Below are positions 22,071 through 34,954 of a stretch of 64,000 bases of DNA, piece by piece; within the stretch, counting starts at the first letter, position 1, and each line of letters begins with the position of its first letter. Source of the DNA: Xiphophorus maculatus (taxonomy: Eukaryota > Chordata > Actinopteri > Cyprinodontiformes > Poeciliidae); assembly GCF_002775205.1 (NCBI RefSeq), contig NC_036456.1, positions 20,147,468-20,211,467 of the forward strand, in the 5' to 3' direction. Both the position numbers and the translations under genes were made by a program. The notes under the pieces were generated by a model that saw nothing but the letters and a program-made list of their open reading frames with translations, did not search any database and was not told the DNA's origin.

Positions 22071-22553
22071 GCCCTTTCATGCATAGTGGTCACTACAGTG
22101 GACAGCCATCTAAAAGCCATTTTCTTGTGCTTCCTGTGGATTTTTATGTTATAAATGCACACAGACCACTGAAGTGGACACTAATGCATCATAAAATATA
22201 CCATCAACTACTGGCCATCAGCTGCAAATGCAAGAAATTATTTTTGTTAAATACAATATGGCCGACAGACAAAAAATGAGAACCGACCCGGTCCCTCCTT
22301 CTACTGTAGACGACTCTTGCAAGTAAAAAAAATATTGTGACATCAGATAACCCCTAAGGAACAATACTACTGATGTATTTTTCAAACAACAACTTTGTAT
22401 TTGGACAAAATTACAATTGATCACATAAAAAAAAAATTTTTTTTAATTATTTTTACAAAAAAAATGTCCTACCTTTTTTATGCCTTAAGAAAATTTTTTT
22501 TTAAATGGAAGAAAAATTCTGACACAAAGGATCATAATTCATGTATGAAAGGG
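22071..22553. mobile_element. piggyBac-type MITE
   Basis: About 483 bp with inverted ends CCCTTTCATGCATAG and CATGTATGAAAGGG. TTAA stands at the right edge and TTTA, one change away, at the left. That matches the TTAA target of piggyBac elements. There is no transposase. The interior is AT-rich with TGGTCACTACAGTGGACA palindromic tracts. Confidence 0.75.
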
Positions 22554-22557
22554 TTAA

Positions 22558-24425
22558 AAATGAAATTACAAGGAAAAGCTGGAGAAAGACCTTGCCTACA
22601 ACAGACTGGGCCCAGTTTGTCTACAACAGACTGGGCCCAGTTTGGAATGGGCTGAAAACAATTGTTGGATCAGAGATCAAGTGCAACAGAAAGGTGGTTC
22701 TTTCTGGTTTTAATTCTGATAATCAATTGGCAAATGAGTTCAATATGTTTTATCTTAGGTTTGATTCTTCTGATTTTAGTAATGAGATTTTAAATCTGAA
22801 AAACAAACTTCTTTGCTGTGGTCATATCCCTTTGATGTTACTTCTGTGGCTGAATCTTTTAAACGCTGTAAGGTTAGAAAAAGCCCAGGACCAGATCATA
22901 TCAGTGGTCGACTGCTCTCCTCTTGTGCCAAACAGTTGGCTCCTATTTTTTATTTCATCTTCCAGATGTCATTTAACCAACAGAGGGAGCCGAGGTGCTG
23001 GAAGCAGTTCATCGTGATTCATGTGGCCCAAAAGTCCTGAATGATTTTAGACCTGTTGCACTGACTTCCCTTGTCATGAAATCTTTGGAACAATTGATTA
23101 AGAGACATGTTCTTACCAAGACTGAACATTTACTGGATCCTTTACAGTTTGCCTATATACAGGGCCGGTCAGGCAGCAGAGGATGCCACTGTCACTTTAC
23201 TAAACTGTGTTTTAAACATCTTGAAGGTAACAAAAATCATGCTAAGTTATTATTTGTTGACTTCTCATCGGCTTTTAACACAATCCAGCCCCATATTTTG
23301 ATTGATAAACTTCTTAATAACTTTCATCAGGATTTTAATGTGGTGGGCTGGATTCTTGATGTTTTAACATCCTGAATGCAGAAGGTCAGAGTGAATGGAT
23401 GCTGGTCCAGAGAGACGTCTCTGTCTACTGGGCCCAGTCAGGGCTGCGTCCTTTCCCCTCTTCGTTATATTTTGTACACAGACGACTGTCGCAGTCGGCA
23501 TGACAACAGGTTAATATTAAAATTTGCAGATGACTCAGTGGTAGTTATCCTTCTGCATGATGATGAACATGATGCCCACGGCCCTGTGGTCGGTGAATTT
23601 GTTGACTGCTGTGATAAAACTTTTCTTTCATTAAATGTACAGAAAACAAAGGACATTGATTTCAGACAGAAACCCCATAACACAAATCTAACAGTAATTA
23701 AAGGTCAGACAGTAGAAAACTATAAATTATCTTGGGACTATTTTGGATAATAAGTTAAAATTTACCTGCCATTCAGAAAACGTACAAAAAAAGAGCCAGC
23801 AAAGATTGTTTTGTCTAAGGAGGCTCACAAAGTTTCAAGTTGATAAATCATTGATGATCCTATTTTATAGATCATATATTGAATCTGTGTTGACCTTTTC
23901 CCTCCTCTGTTGGTTTGGAAATCTCAGTATTAGATCACAAAATGCCCGTAGCAGAGTAATACATACTAGCAATAAGATCTTAGGGGTTGAACAATTCTCA
24001 CTTACAGAACTGTGTTAAAAACAAATCATTAGGAAAATTAAAGACATTATTGCTGATTCTTCTCATCCCTTACATGCTGATTTCCAGTTTCTGCCTTCTG
24101 GCATCAGACTCAGACTTCCTGGTATAAACAGTAACAAGTACAAGCAATCCTTTGTTCCTACAGCAATATCTCTTTTTAATGCAGGACCAGGTTGGGGGAC
24201 TTGCACCTGATATAGTGTAGCAACTGTTGGTCAATAATGAAATACACTTCCCTTTATACTTCCCTTTATGTGTTGATCTGTATTTTATGTGCTTATAGTA
24301 TTTTTATTTTTATTTTATTTATTTATTTTAAATCTTTGATACTTTTTCTTTTAGCCTTCTGTATTTGCTGCAATATTAATTGCCCAAATTGGGATACGTA
24401 TAAAATGAATCTGAATCTGAATTAG
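22558..24425 (+). pseudogene. L2/CR1-type LINE reverse transcriptase, decayed
   Basis: Broken plus-strand frames follow one another through a reverse transcriptase: KSPGPDHIS and a downstream DFRPVALTS block (about 22,860-23,075), AKLLFVDFSSAFNTIQP (about 23,240), the catalytic FADDSVVV box (about 23,525), and C-terminal SYIESVLTFSLLCWFGN (about 23,875). Frameshifts near 23,020 and 23,745 and stops near 23,375 and 24,017 separate them, so it is dead. The 3' end is a tandem ATGAATCTGAATCTGAATT tail at 24,403-24,423, typical of this group. It starts right after the MITE. Confidence 0.85.
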
Positions 24426-26380
24426 GTGGTTGCCATGGTAACAGGTGTGTTTAAACTACAAAGAGAGAGAGAGAGTAAAAAGGTAGGAGTGGTTTTGAGT
24501 TGATCACCTGTTCAGGTTATTTTACCTTTGTTTCCCTTTGCTGTGGCTCATTACAGCCGCTGTAGTTTCTAAACGTTGGACTAATTACCTGGTTCGTTTG
24601 TGAGTTTACGTCATTCACAACAAACATCAAACAGAACAAATATATTTCATAAAATGTTAACAAACAAATGGCTTCTACCGCGGTAATTATGTGAAATTAA
24701 ATGAATTATATCCCAACTTCAGAAGATTTGCCTTTACCTTTACAGAGCTCTTTGGTTCCTCCTATCAGTCTGTAGCTTCTCATATTGAGGTCAAAGTTCA
24801 GATCTACCATAACTGACTGACACCTGCTGGCCTCAGGTTTGCAACCAGCTTGTGACTGAGAAACCAGTAACCTGCTCCCAGTTGATGACATGAACTTGTT
24901 AGTTCCTCTGTCCATTTAGTAGCTGATTTATTGTGAAAATCCACTAGAAATGATTCACTAATCAGTCATGATTACATAGAAACAACCAGGCTTTGTTTGT
25001 GAGACTTGCGGTCACGTGGGTCGGTTGTGGGCGGAGCTTGGTAAGGTCCATTGCAATTAAATGGTAAAATTCTCCTTCTTGTTCATTGGTCCAACAGTGA
25101 CACCTAGTGGTTAGTTTATGCCTTTATTTTGAAAAACGGTAGATTTCTTCTTCGTGTGTTGTGATATGCGGCACTTCCTGTTCTTACTAAGCACAATGAA
25201 TCAGCATTAGATCCTGAAGGAACCCGAAGAAAATCATTAAAATGCCCTTGGAAAGCAGAATGAGGTATAAATATGTGCAATTGTAATTTGTGATAAGAAA
25301 TGTTTATTTAAAAACGAAACTGTGTATGTCGAAGAGCTAAGGATGCAACGTATTCTCTTTTTTGTATGTATGAACATTAATATGTTAATTTTATACAAGA
25401 GTTAAACATGTCCAACAATTCTGTATCCTTTTATTTCATGCTACAGTTTTTATGGTGTCTGACCAGAAAAGTCCAGATTAAACTGCTTCCGGTTTTAACT
25501 TTCTGTGTCTGGCTGTTTATTCCAAATGGCCGCTACATGCTGTGGGTTTTTCACTACTGAGAAAAAGTTCATCTTTTTATAAGTTATGGATCTGGATTCA
25601 GGTTCAACTAGCTGAATATTAACTAAACCCATAAAAACGCAGCTAAATGCCGATGTTAATATTATAATTGAACAGGTAAAAATAGAATATGACCGATTTG
25701 TTTTAATGCTGTTGGTCAAAATGAAGATAACAAAAAAGTCTGATACTAAATAAATATTAATAGAACATAAAACATCTGGAAATTAGGGTTTTGTTGTAAA
25801 TATTTTTAGTGTGAATATAATATTTACCATGAATTATAAAAAAGTTAACAGCATATAAACATTCTGTTTCACATTTCTACGTTTCAAACAAAACATCCTG
25901 ATGTGTAAAAGAAATATTGAGATTTTTTGACAATATTTTATTATAAGAACAGTCACCAAAAATCATAAACAAGTTTTTCTTCATTATTTTTACAGAAAGT
26001 CCACAAAGGGTCCAAATGACATTTATATCTTTTTATCAAAAATGCTTTAACTGGATAAACATTATGAATAATTTTATATTAAATTTCTCAATCTTTATTA
26101 TTTATTAAGTATTTTTTAGGAGCATCCAGGTTCACTTCTAATTTATATTTTAAAAAATGTTGGACCAATAAAATATACAAGCTAAAAAACATCATGTCTG
26201 AAGATTTCTGAACATTTTGTTGTTTTCTTATTCATAAAAGGAAAATAATAATATAATCAATATAATGGAGTTTATATTGATAACTTTGGGATTTTGGCTT
26301 GAAGATAAAAATGATCGGAGTTTCATTGATCTTCTATTGATCCTCTATTGATCCCCTCAAACACCGCAGCGTTTCCTTTA
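24426..26380. other. AT-rich intergenic region
   Basis: I see no supported gene over about 2 kb between the LINE and the ATPase promoter. It includes an RFX-like palindrome GTTGCCATGGTAAC at 24,429-24,442. Confidence 0.5.
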
Positions 26381-26383
26381 TGG

Positions 26384-26503
26384 TTACGTCACGAACCTCC
26401 CAGACAGCGCGAGGAGAGACGTCCCTCCGTTACGTCACAGTGAATCAGCCTCGGGGGGCGGGGCCTCGATGACAGCCGCTCCGTGATTGGCCCGATGACG
26501 TCA
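26384..26503 (+). promoter_or_regulatory. Promoter with three CRE-like sites upstream of the ATPase beta gene
   Basis: TTACGTCA at 26,384-26,391 and 26,430-26,437, and a full palindromic TGACGTCA at 26,496-26,503, within 235 bp of the start codon. A GC box (GGGGGGCGGGGCC, about 26,454) and an inverted CCAAT (GATTGG, 26,485) lie between them. CRE sites bind CREB/ATF proteins; regulation by cAMP is an inference. Confidence 0.65.
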
Positions 26504-26615
26504 TCTCAGCAGGGCTGAACGCAGCGTCTCGGTGTCCTTCATCATCACCTCCATCATCTTCCTCATCCTCCTGATCGATCCTCGCTGCATCTTCATCCTC
26601 CTCATCCTCAGCGTC

Positions 26616-29600
26616 ATGTCCGGATCAAAGGAGGATTCCCGCCGCGCCTCCAGCGATTGGCGGGACTTTTTCTGGAACCCGCGCACGCACGAGCTGCTGG
26701 GCCGCACGGGCACGAGCTGGGGTGAGTGCGCGGCGCAGTGCGCGCGCGTTCCGGTCAGATTATTGATCCATGAGGCTGATTATTAGAGATGAAGGCCAAG
26801 GAAACTCCTCTTCATCACTTCATTGATCCGCTGTGACGTCACACTGCTGCAGAACCAGCAGATGGACCAGAACCCGTCCTCCATCAGAACCACCAGCAGG
26901 TGGTCCCGGTACCAGGTGACCTGGCGCCGGTCGGTACTGACCTCCAGGTTTTAGTTGATTATCTGGTACCAGGTCTGGTTCTGGTTCTGGTTCTGGTGTT
27001 TTTGTAATCAAACTGGTCCACTGGACCCGGGTTGGTTCTGGACTGACCCAGAACCCTCAGCATGATGCTGCCACCACCGAGCTGTTAGCCCGTCTGATGG
27101 TTCTGGTTCTGGTCCAGTAATCGTGTCAGAACCTCAGTAGAACCCGGCCATTTCTGCTGGAACCATTAACCGGACCCAACCAGAACCAGCAGGGCTGATG
27201 TGATCCAGAGATTACTGATGATCAGTTTTAATCAATGATGATTCATTTATTGATCAGATGTTTGTTGTGCTGCTGGTTGCCATGGAGACGGTTTTATTAT
27301 CATTAAATAATTTGTGATCGTTGATTAAAAGACATTTAATAAATTTACAGGTTTGGGACTCGTGACCTCTGACCTCCGGGTTAGGCCACGCCCCTTTGGG
27401 TCAGACACCGGCCTGGTCCGGTTCTGGTTCTGATGGGTTTATGTAACTGTCTCTGAGGATAATATCTCCCATGATGCAGTGGGGCTGACCCCCCCTCCCT
27501 GTGTTAATCTGGATTAAGCCATCGGCCGCTCTGATTGGACCAGGCTCCTCTTAAAGCAGGGGCTGGGGGGGATCGGAGGGGGGCAACTCCAGGCCTGGAG
27601 GGCCAGAGGGCCCGAGGGCCCGGTTCCTGCAACCTTTAGATGTGTCTCTACTTCAACACACCTGAGTCACATAATGAGGTCATTAGCAGAACCTGGAGAA
27701 CCTGACGGCACCAGGAGGAGATTCAGCTGTTGGACCAGAGAGACGTTTAAGAGCTGCAGGACACCGGACCTCCAGGACCAGGGCTGCCCACCGCTGGTTT
27801 AAAGGGACAGGACTCCTTCTCTCTGGCTAGCTGAGTGTTTCCATGGCAACAGTCACATGACCAGAAGACTTGGAGTCAATCATCACAGAGTCTCCAATTC
27901 CCTGATTCAGACTGGTCCTGGCTTTGGTTGGTTCTTAGTTCTGACCCGGTTGTACCTGCCGACCCGTTCGATGGCTACGGCTCTGGAGAACAAGACTGAA
28001 TCCGGGTCCAGTGGTTCTGATAGGCCTCCTAGTGGACCTGGAGGCCGGTTCTGACAGAGGAACAGGGTTCTGACCCGGTGGTGTCCAGATGTTCTCCAGA
28101 ACCGGTCCAGTCCAGTTCCAGAACTTCCTGTGGTGTTGGGGGTTCTAGTGAGGTTCTAGTGAGGTCCAATCAGAGGTTCTGAAGACACGGCCCAGATGAA
28201 GGTTCTGGGTCGGTTCCTGTTCTGGTATCTGGGTCCAGGTGAACATCATGCCTGGGTTTAACTCGTCCAGCATCAGCTGACCTGCTTGTTGCTATGGCAA
28301 CCCACAGATTGATGCTAGTTGAGCTAGTTAGCCTGTAGCTACCAATGCTCCCTGTTGCCATGGTAACCCTAACCCCTCCCCCCAGAATGTGGGTCATCAG
28401 AGGATCAAAGAGCCGACAGCTGGAGATCAGAGGGGATTATGGGCAGTAAGAGGGTAAATGGGGGGTAATAATGTTGGGTGGGGGTATCTGCTGTTCTGAC
28501 CCATCCTGCCCTTCATCCCTCTTCCTCCTCCTCTTCCTCAGGCCTGGTCCTCCTCTTCTATCTGATCTTCTATCTGTTCCTGGCTGGTCTCTTCGCTCTC
28601 ACCATGTACATCCTGCTGCTGACGCTGGACGACTACAAGCCCACCTGGCAGGACCAGCTGGACACGCCAGGTGAGAGGAAACGAACCTGTTACCATGGTG
28701 ATACTGCCAGGTGAGAGGAAACGGACCTGTTACCATGGTGATAGGCAGAGGTGAGAGGAAACGGACCTGTTACCATGGTGATAGGCAGAGGTGAGAGGAA
28801 ACGGACCTGTTACCATGGTGATACTGCCAGGTGAGAGGAAACGGACCTGTTACCATGGTGATAGGCAGAGGTGAGAGGAGAAACACCTGGTTATCCAGAG
28901 GTTCCTGTCTTGAGGTGAAGATGAAACAGAAACTTTATCAAATTTACTGAAAATAAATTCTGTTTAATTTTATAAAGTTTATGATGTTTAATAGTAAAGG
29001 TCTGACCTCTGACCTTTACTGGTGCTGGAACCAACTGACCCAGTGAATCTTCCGATCTCCAGTTGGGGTTAGGGTTGGGGTCTCCAAACCTGGTCACTAA
29101 TATTCACCCAGATTTACTTTAGAACAGAACCAGGCCCGGTTTCCCAGTCTATCACTCATCAGGTTCTGATTAACCGGGTCAAGCTCAGCAAACTTCTGGT
29201 CCAACAGAAGTTCTGGTCCGATCACCAGCTGAGTTTCCTTTAACTATAAAATCATACAGATTGAAATTACAAAATAAATTTACTAAATTGAAACAAGCAA
29301 ATAAAGTTTTTGCTCCGTCATGATTTGATTTTTCATCCGGATCAAATTATTTCCCAAAACTTCAGAGGAACCAGAAACAGAAAATAGTTTTTAAACATCA
29401 GCAGAATAAAGATAAAACATTAAACCTGGTGTTTATAATTCTTTATGAATATTTAGAACAGAAACACAGAAACTGGTCGTTTATCACTAATGAGCTACAA
29501 GCTAAACTTAGCTTCCTCTAACCAGCCTCCTCATTGGTTCTCTCTAACGAGCTGATTCCTGATTGGTTCTCCTGTTCCAGGTATGATGATCCGTCCTAAA

Positions 29601-32600
29601 GGCGACCAGCTGGAGATCAGGTTCTCCGTGTCGGACCCAGAGAGTTGGAACGGCTTCGTCCAGAACCTGAACTCCTTCCTGACCTGTGAGACCACAAGTT
29701 TACATACCTGGAAAAGTTTCCTGCAGTCTGACTGAATGTTTACCTGTTCAGGTGTGTCTCAGTGGTTCTAACTGAAGCTTCTCTCCACCTCAATGTCTCC
29801 ACCTGTCTCACCTGTCCAGCCTACAACGACAGCCACCAGGTGCAGCTGAACGACGCCTGCTCACCTGATCAGTATTTCATCCAGGAGGACAGTGGAGAGG
29901 TAAACTGCTGGTCAGGGGGGGTCAGAGTTCACCTGTTCACCTGCTGCTGACCAAGCAGAGCTCTGGTCTCTGATTGGAACCAGAACCAGTCGGACTGGTT
30001 CTGGACCAGAACCTCAGTTTGATGTCAGAGAAATTCGGGTCAGACTGGATTCCTCTCTGACCTTTGACCTCTGATGTTCCAATCTGAACCTCCAGCTGGG
30101 TTCTGATAACTGCTGTCATTGAACCGGGCCGGTTCTGAGGTTCTGATCCGTTCTGACTCCGCCCCTTCCTGTCTGTCTCCAGGTGAGGAACAATCCCAAA
30201 CGCTCCTGTCAGTTCAACCGCACCATGCTGGGCGACTGCTCGGGGATGGAGGACCGTTTCTATGGCTACAGCAAAGCCCAGCCCTGCATCCTGATCAAAC
30301 TGAACCGGGTAGGTCGGGTTCTGATCCGATGAAGCATCCAGGTGTGTTTGTCTGTCAGAGAGGATGAGAAGATTTAATCTGCTGCTCGTCGTCCAAAAGT
30401 TGAGACTCAGAGAGTTAAAGTTCAGGTTCATGTAAACCTGCCGGTCGTCTCCATAGCAACGGATAAAGATGGCCGTTTTTAAAAATCTACAGGAAGTTCA
30501 TAGACTAACAAAACTCTGGACCGAGAGCCGATCCCTGAGGAACTCCACGGTCCAGCCGGTTCTGACTCGGTCCAGTGATCCACAGGTCAAGGCTGGGACT
30601 GAAGTCTAAGATGGCCGAACCTGGAACTCACTTCCTGTTTGTGACAGCACACTTCCTGTTTGCTGTCACATGTCTTTCCAAGTCGTTGTGTTGAAGTTCA
30701 AGTCCAAAGATTGAAGTTATTTTATGGGTTTTTATGAGTTAAAGTTTAAAGTTTTCAGGAGTTTTCCTCTCCTCTGTCGCCACCTGCTGCTCAGGATGAG
30801 GAATTGCTGCAAAGCTCAAGATCTGCTGAGTTTCCCTAGAAACTTTCCAGATATCAAAATAATAAACTAAACTGGATTTAGTGTTTAATGGAGCGGATCC
30901 GACTGAACCAGAACCGATTCTATTTCTGTTTCTAAACTGGATCTGATCATCACGTAGAATCTGGTGAGACGAGACCCGATGAATAAAAGTTCTGAGTTAC
31001 TTCCTGGTTGGAGACCAGCAGCTGAGCTTCAGCATCACTGGTCTTTACTGGGAACTGCAGGTAAAGGGTTGGACTCCTCCAGAAGGTGGCGCTGCAGAGC
31101 TGCATCACTCTGAACTTCCTGATGGTGGCGCTGCAGAGCTGCATCACTGACCCAATCCTTCCACCGTCTGTCTGCAGGTGATCGGGATGTTACCTGGGAA
31201 GGACGGACAGTCTCCTTATGTCACCTGTGGAGCAAAGGTCAGACTGTGTCCACCTGTCTCAGTCGCTGTCTGTCCATCTGTCCTCTGTGTCTCCATCTTT
31301 ACAAAGACGTTAAGTTGAGTGGGGAGGCGTGTAGCAGATGGTAACAATAGATCTGCTGTATTAGAACCAACAGCTCAAACTGGTTGATGTGAAACAGGAA
31401 GAAAGTTCAGGTAACTCAGTCAATATGGACCAGAACCGGCTGGATTACTACTGTAGGTACTGAGTATGACTAGTTCTGTAGTACTCAGTTACAATATTGC
31501 ATTAATAATATAATAATACAGTCAGAGTTAATATTTCTGTAATATTAATACTAATAGTTCTGCAGTACTCAGTCAGTACTGATAATAACCTGATAATAAC
31601 CTGATAATAACCTGCAGCCGGGACTCGGCAGAGACTCGTTCACCAGTAAACTCGAGTCTCTACCAGTCGTCAGTAAAACTGTAGGATCTGTTGCTGCTGA
31701 ACATCAAGGAACCAGGAGAACAACTTCATGATCTGCAGCAAAGATCAGAAGCTGAAACCTGACAGGTCAAGGTTCACCTTTACCTGGAGGAACCACCTGA
31801 AGTCCATCAGTGGTCATAATGTTATGGCTGATCAGAGTGAGTCCCAGGAAATGGGTCAGTTATTGATGGATGATTGATTGATTGATTGATTGATTGATAG
31901 AGAGATAGAGAGATAGATATGACATGACCCACAGTTCCTGAACGTCTCATGTTGTTTGTTTGCAGAAGGAGGACAGAGAGAAGATGGGACCTCTGATCTA
32001 CTTTCCTGTTAACGCGACCTTTAACCTCATGTACTATCCGTACTACGGGAACAAAGCTCAGGTAACTCAGTCAGTCTGGACCAGAACCGGCTGGATTACT
32101 ACTGTAGGTACTGAGTATGACTAGTTCTGTAGTATTCAGTTACAATATTACATTAATAATTGTTGTTGCGCAACACCCCCCCCTCCTTTCTCTACTCTCT
32201 CACTCTCTACTTCCTCTTCTGAGAGGGGAGATGTGCTACCAGCTCTCCTTCTAACGGGTTAATTGAGTTTCCTAAATCTGCTGGGATTTACCCTGTCCAG
32301 AACTGAAGTAAACTCTGTTTAAGCTGGTTTCGAGAAACGATTCACCTGATTTTTAACGGCCTACATCCAGGTGTCCCACCCTTCTTCCCTCTGTGAATTA
32401 GCCAGACTGAGCAGCCTACAGCCAACTAGTTTCACAGAGCACACCTGTTAACGGTCGCTCGTTCTCTATTTTACAACTTGCATTTGTTATTGAACCAGGT
32501 AGGTTTTAGTGACTCGGGCGAGTCCCAAGGATGACGTTTTAAATATGGGCTACCAGCAACCTAAAAACATTTTCCACTTTTTCCTCTCCAGAATCAAACA

Positions 32601-34954
32601 TCACAGCTATTTTACAACCATCAAAGAACTTTAAGGTGACTCATTAACTGAATGTCCACAACATCTTTTAGATTTTCTTTATGCTAAATATTTTATTAGT
32701 AAGGCATTTTTGCAAGGGTCAGTACAGCTTAATTCAGTAGCAGAAATAATCAAATAAGTAAAATCAATCATCTAGTCTATCTTTCCCTACTGCTGACACT
32801 GAGAACTAAAAAAGGAACCTTTGAGAGAGACGGACGGAGTTTGGTGTTTCGAACCCCAGACCTGGCTTGATGATGAAGAAGGTGCTGCAGCAGGAGGAAG
32901 ATGTTGATCGACGAAGGCAGGGATCTCTGTAGGTCTGATGAGCCTCCTCTCCGCATGGATGGCGAGGTCACACAGGACTTGGTGCTGGCAGGAAAAAAGG
33001 CACCAGTTCTTCTTCTTTGTCTTTGCCTTTGTCTTCATCTTTGTCTTTGGGGTCTGAACCCAGCCGATGAGAGAAGTGCGATTCGAAGCCACAGGTTGCA
33101 GGGCTGACGGGTTGGTCTCCATGAGAAGGACAGTCTTCGGCTCCGTGGCCCCGGCTCTTCTTCAGCTGCAGAGTTCTTTGTCCATCTCGATCTTGGCTCG
33201 AAGCTGCCCGGAGGATCCAACAACAGGTTCCTCTTTTGCACCCACTTTTATAGGGTTTATCCACCCTTTTGGTGCGTTTTCATTGGCTGTCTGCTTAGAC
33301 AGATGATCTCATATCCATCACTGTCTTACAGACATTTCCTGATGTCTGTGCTAATGTCTCAGGGTTGATCAACCTCCTATGTCTCTTGCCTTTCACCTTT
33401 TCTCTAAATAAGGCGCTGATCATCTCTGCTCTCCTGTTAGTTCCCCTTTTTCCCTTATACTTTCACCTTTCACCTACCATCTACCTCCAACATATCAGTG
33501 ATGTTTAATTGCAGTTACACCTTTTTACACCATTTCAAGTTCAATGTCAAAATCACATTTATATCACATTTATTTTCTTTAGCTTCTCTGATTTATCATT
33601 CATTTATAATTTTATAACTTATTAATTACTCTTATTATAATCCTAATTATACATCTGTAATCCTGTGAATTATTACAGATGTTTTCTGAAAAGAAACCAA
33701 GAATAATCCATGATTCTAATTATTTAATACCAAAGTTGCAGTTACTTGTTTTTCTTGTAAGTGTTCCCACAAATGTAAGTGTAAATATTATTACAAGTAA
33801 ACCAATATTAATATAAGTATTTTACTTTGAATCTTATCAAATTACTAATAATGTTTAGATTTCATTCTTTAAAACTTTCATGCTTTAAAATAAAGAATAG
33901 TCTCATTTATTTTTATAAATCTGCAGGCTGGAACTTACTTCCTCTTTTTCCAGGAAACCTGCTTTTCCTGTTTAATGACTCTCTCTGACTGACTATGATT
34001 TCTTATGATTAAATAGAGAAAAGTAGAATTAAAGCAAAGTTTGCATGAGACAAAAACAACACACACAACCAGATTTATTTTATTGACACTTAAGTCTACT
34101 GTTGGGCCTTGATGTCACTTGAGTGATTCATTTTAAAGATAACTTTATTTATTATTACTGTTAAACTAAAATCTCCAGCATGGGGAAGTGGGATGAGCTC
34201 GGATTTTCTTGACATAATATAATAATACAGTCAGTATTAATATTACTGTAATATTAATACTAACTATTCTGTAGTACTCAGTCAGTACTGATAATAACTT
34301 GTTAATAACCTGATAATAACCTGATAATAACCTGATAATAACCTGTTAATAACCTGCAGCCGGGACTCGGCAGAGACTCGTTCACCAGAAAACTCGAGTC
34401 TTTACCAGCCGTCAGTAAAACTGTAGGATCAGATTCATCTAATTATTTCTCCTGTTATTAAAAACTTGATTAGAGTTGTTTAATGTGGTGTTCCTCAGGG
34501 TTCTGGACTTGGACCGGTTCTATTCTGGTTCTGTTAAACTGATCAGATTTACAGATTTAAGAATCAGTTCTTTGTTTCTGTCTTTTATTCCTTTATTATT
34601 TGAACTGAATCAACAATAAACTGGTTCTGGAGAAAGTTTTCTATGAATTTTCTGATTCCAGCCAAACTGGATCAGATTGAGGATCCAGTAGATCCTCAAT
34701 CCCTAATCCTAACCCAGATGATCACAGATTATAATCTGGTGAATCAGTGGGTCTGAGGTGTGATGCGTTTGGTCCCTCAGGTGAACTACACCCAGCCTCT
34801 GGTGGCCGTGAAGTTCCTGAACGCCTCTCTGAACACCGACATCAACGTGGAGTGTAAGGTGACGTCCAACACTCTGATGGCCGGAAGCGAACGGGACAAA
34901 TTCGCTGGACGGGTTTCCTTCAAGCTGAGGATCGACGGCCAGGAAGATCAGTGA
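26616..34954 (+). CDS. atp1b2: Na,K-ATPase beta subunit, ATP1B2-like
   Basis: Eight exons with GT-AG borders give 291 codons: 26616-26721, 28542-28670, 29581-29685, 29820-29899, 30183-30308, 31178-31237, 31966-32061 and 34781-34954. The protein is a type II membrane glycoprotein that assembles with the alpha subunit and carries it to the plasma membrane. Features: cytoplasmic N-terminus with FFWNPRTHELLGRTGTSW, one membrane span (about 37-62) with the family's FYLIFYLFLAGLF run, and an extracellular domain with six cysteines (127, 149, 159, 175, 199, 259) that fit the three conserved disulfides. Five N-glycosylation sequons begin at about 116, 152, 218, 236 and 248. The C-terminal ERDKFAGRVSFKLRI favours ATP1B2 over ATP1B1 or ATP1B3. 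An ATG at 26,532 lies upstream in frame, but the start at 26,616 gives the standard N-terminus. All frames are intact. Which teleost ohnolog it is cannot be told. Confidence 0.93.
27557..27796. mobile_element. hAT-type MITE in intron 1
   Basis: About 240 bp with the dispersed fish phrases CAACTCCAGGCCTGGAGGGCC at the left and GGACCAGGGCTGCCCACCGCTG at the right. Imperfect 8-bp flanks TCTTAAAG and GTTTAAAG suggest a decayed hAT target duplication. Confidence 0.55.
28667..28880. repeat. Minisatellite that duplicates the exon 2 splice donor
   Basis: About six copies of a ~40-bp unit, CCAGGTGAGAGGAAACGGAC followed by a CTGTTACCATGGTGATA tail. The first unit contains the true exon 2 end and donor (CCAG|GTGAGA at 28,670/28,671). 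Later units carry CCAG|GTGAGA or the variant AGAGGTGAGA. Confidence 0.92.
31407..31688. repeat. Intron 6 copy of an exon 7/intron 7 junction duplication
   Basis: The segment starts TTCAGGTAACTCAGTCA and ends CTGTAGGATC. It is a close copy of the exon 7 donor and following intron 7 sequence (32,057-32,160 continued at 34,215-34,432). The copy lacks the 2-kb insertion found in intron 7 and includes ACCTGATAATA tandem units. Confidence 0.88.
32161..34214 (-). mobile_element. Long solo LTR (family 1, copy A) in intron 7 of the ATPase gene
   Basis: A 2,054-bp insertion flanked by TAAT on both sides (32,157-32,160 and 34,215-34,218). The unoccupied site is preserved in intron 6. Read on the minus strand it begins TGTCAAGAAAA and ends GTTGCGCAACAACA: TG...CA ends as in LTRs. 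A TATAAAAG box lies on the minus strand near 33,247-33,254. No internal retroviral genes are present, so it is a solo LTR left by recombination. A related LTR is at 49,406. Frames inside it are not considered genes. A retroviral rather than Gypsy origin is likely from length and 4-bp duplication but not proven. Confidence 0.8.

Noticed and set aside
32777-33306. Lysine- and serine-rich frames of up to 111 codons.
   Set aside because: They lie inside the solo LTR and match no internal retroviral gene.
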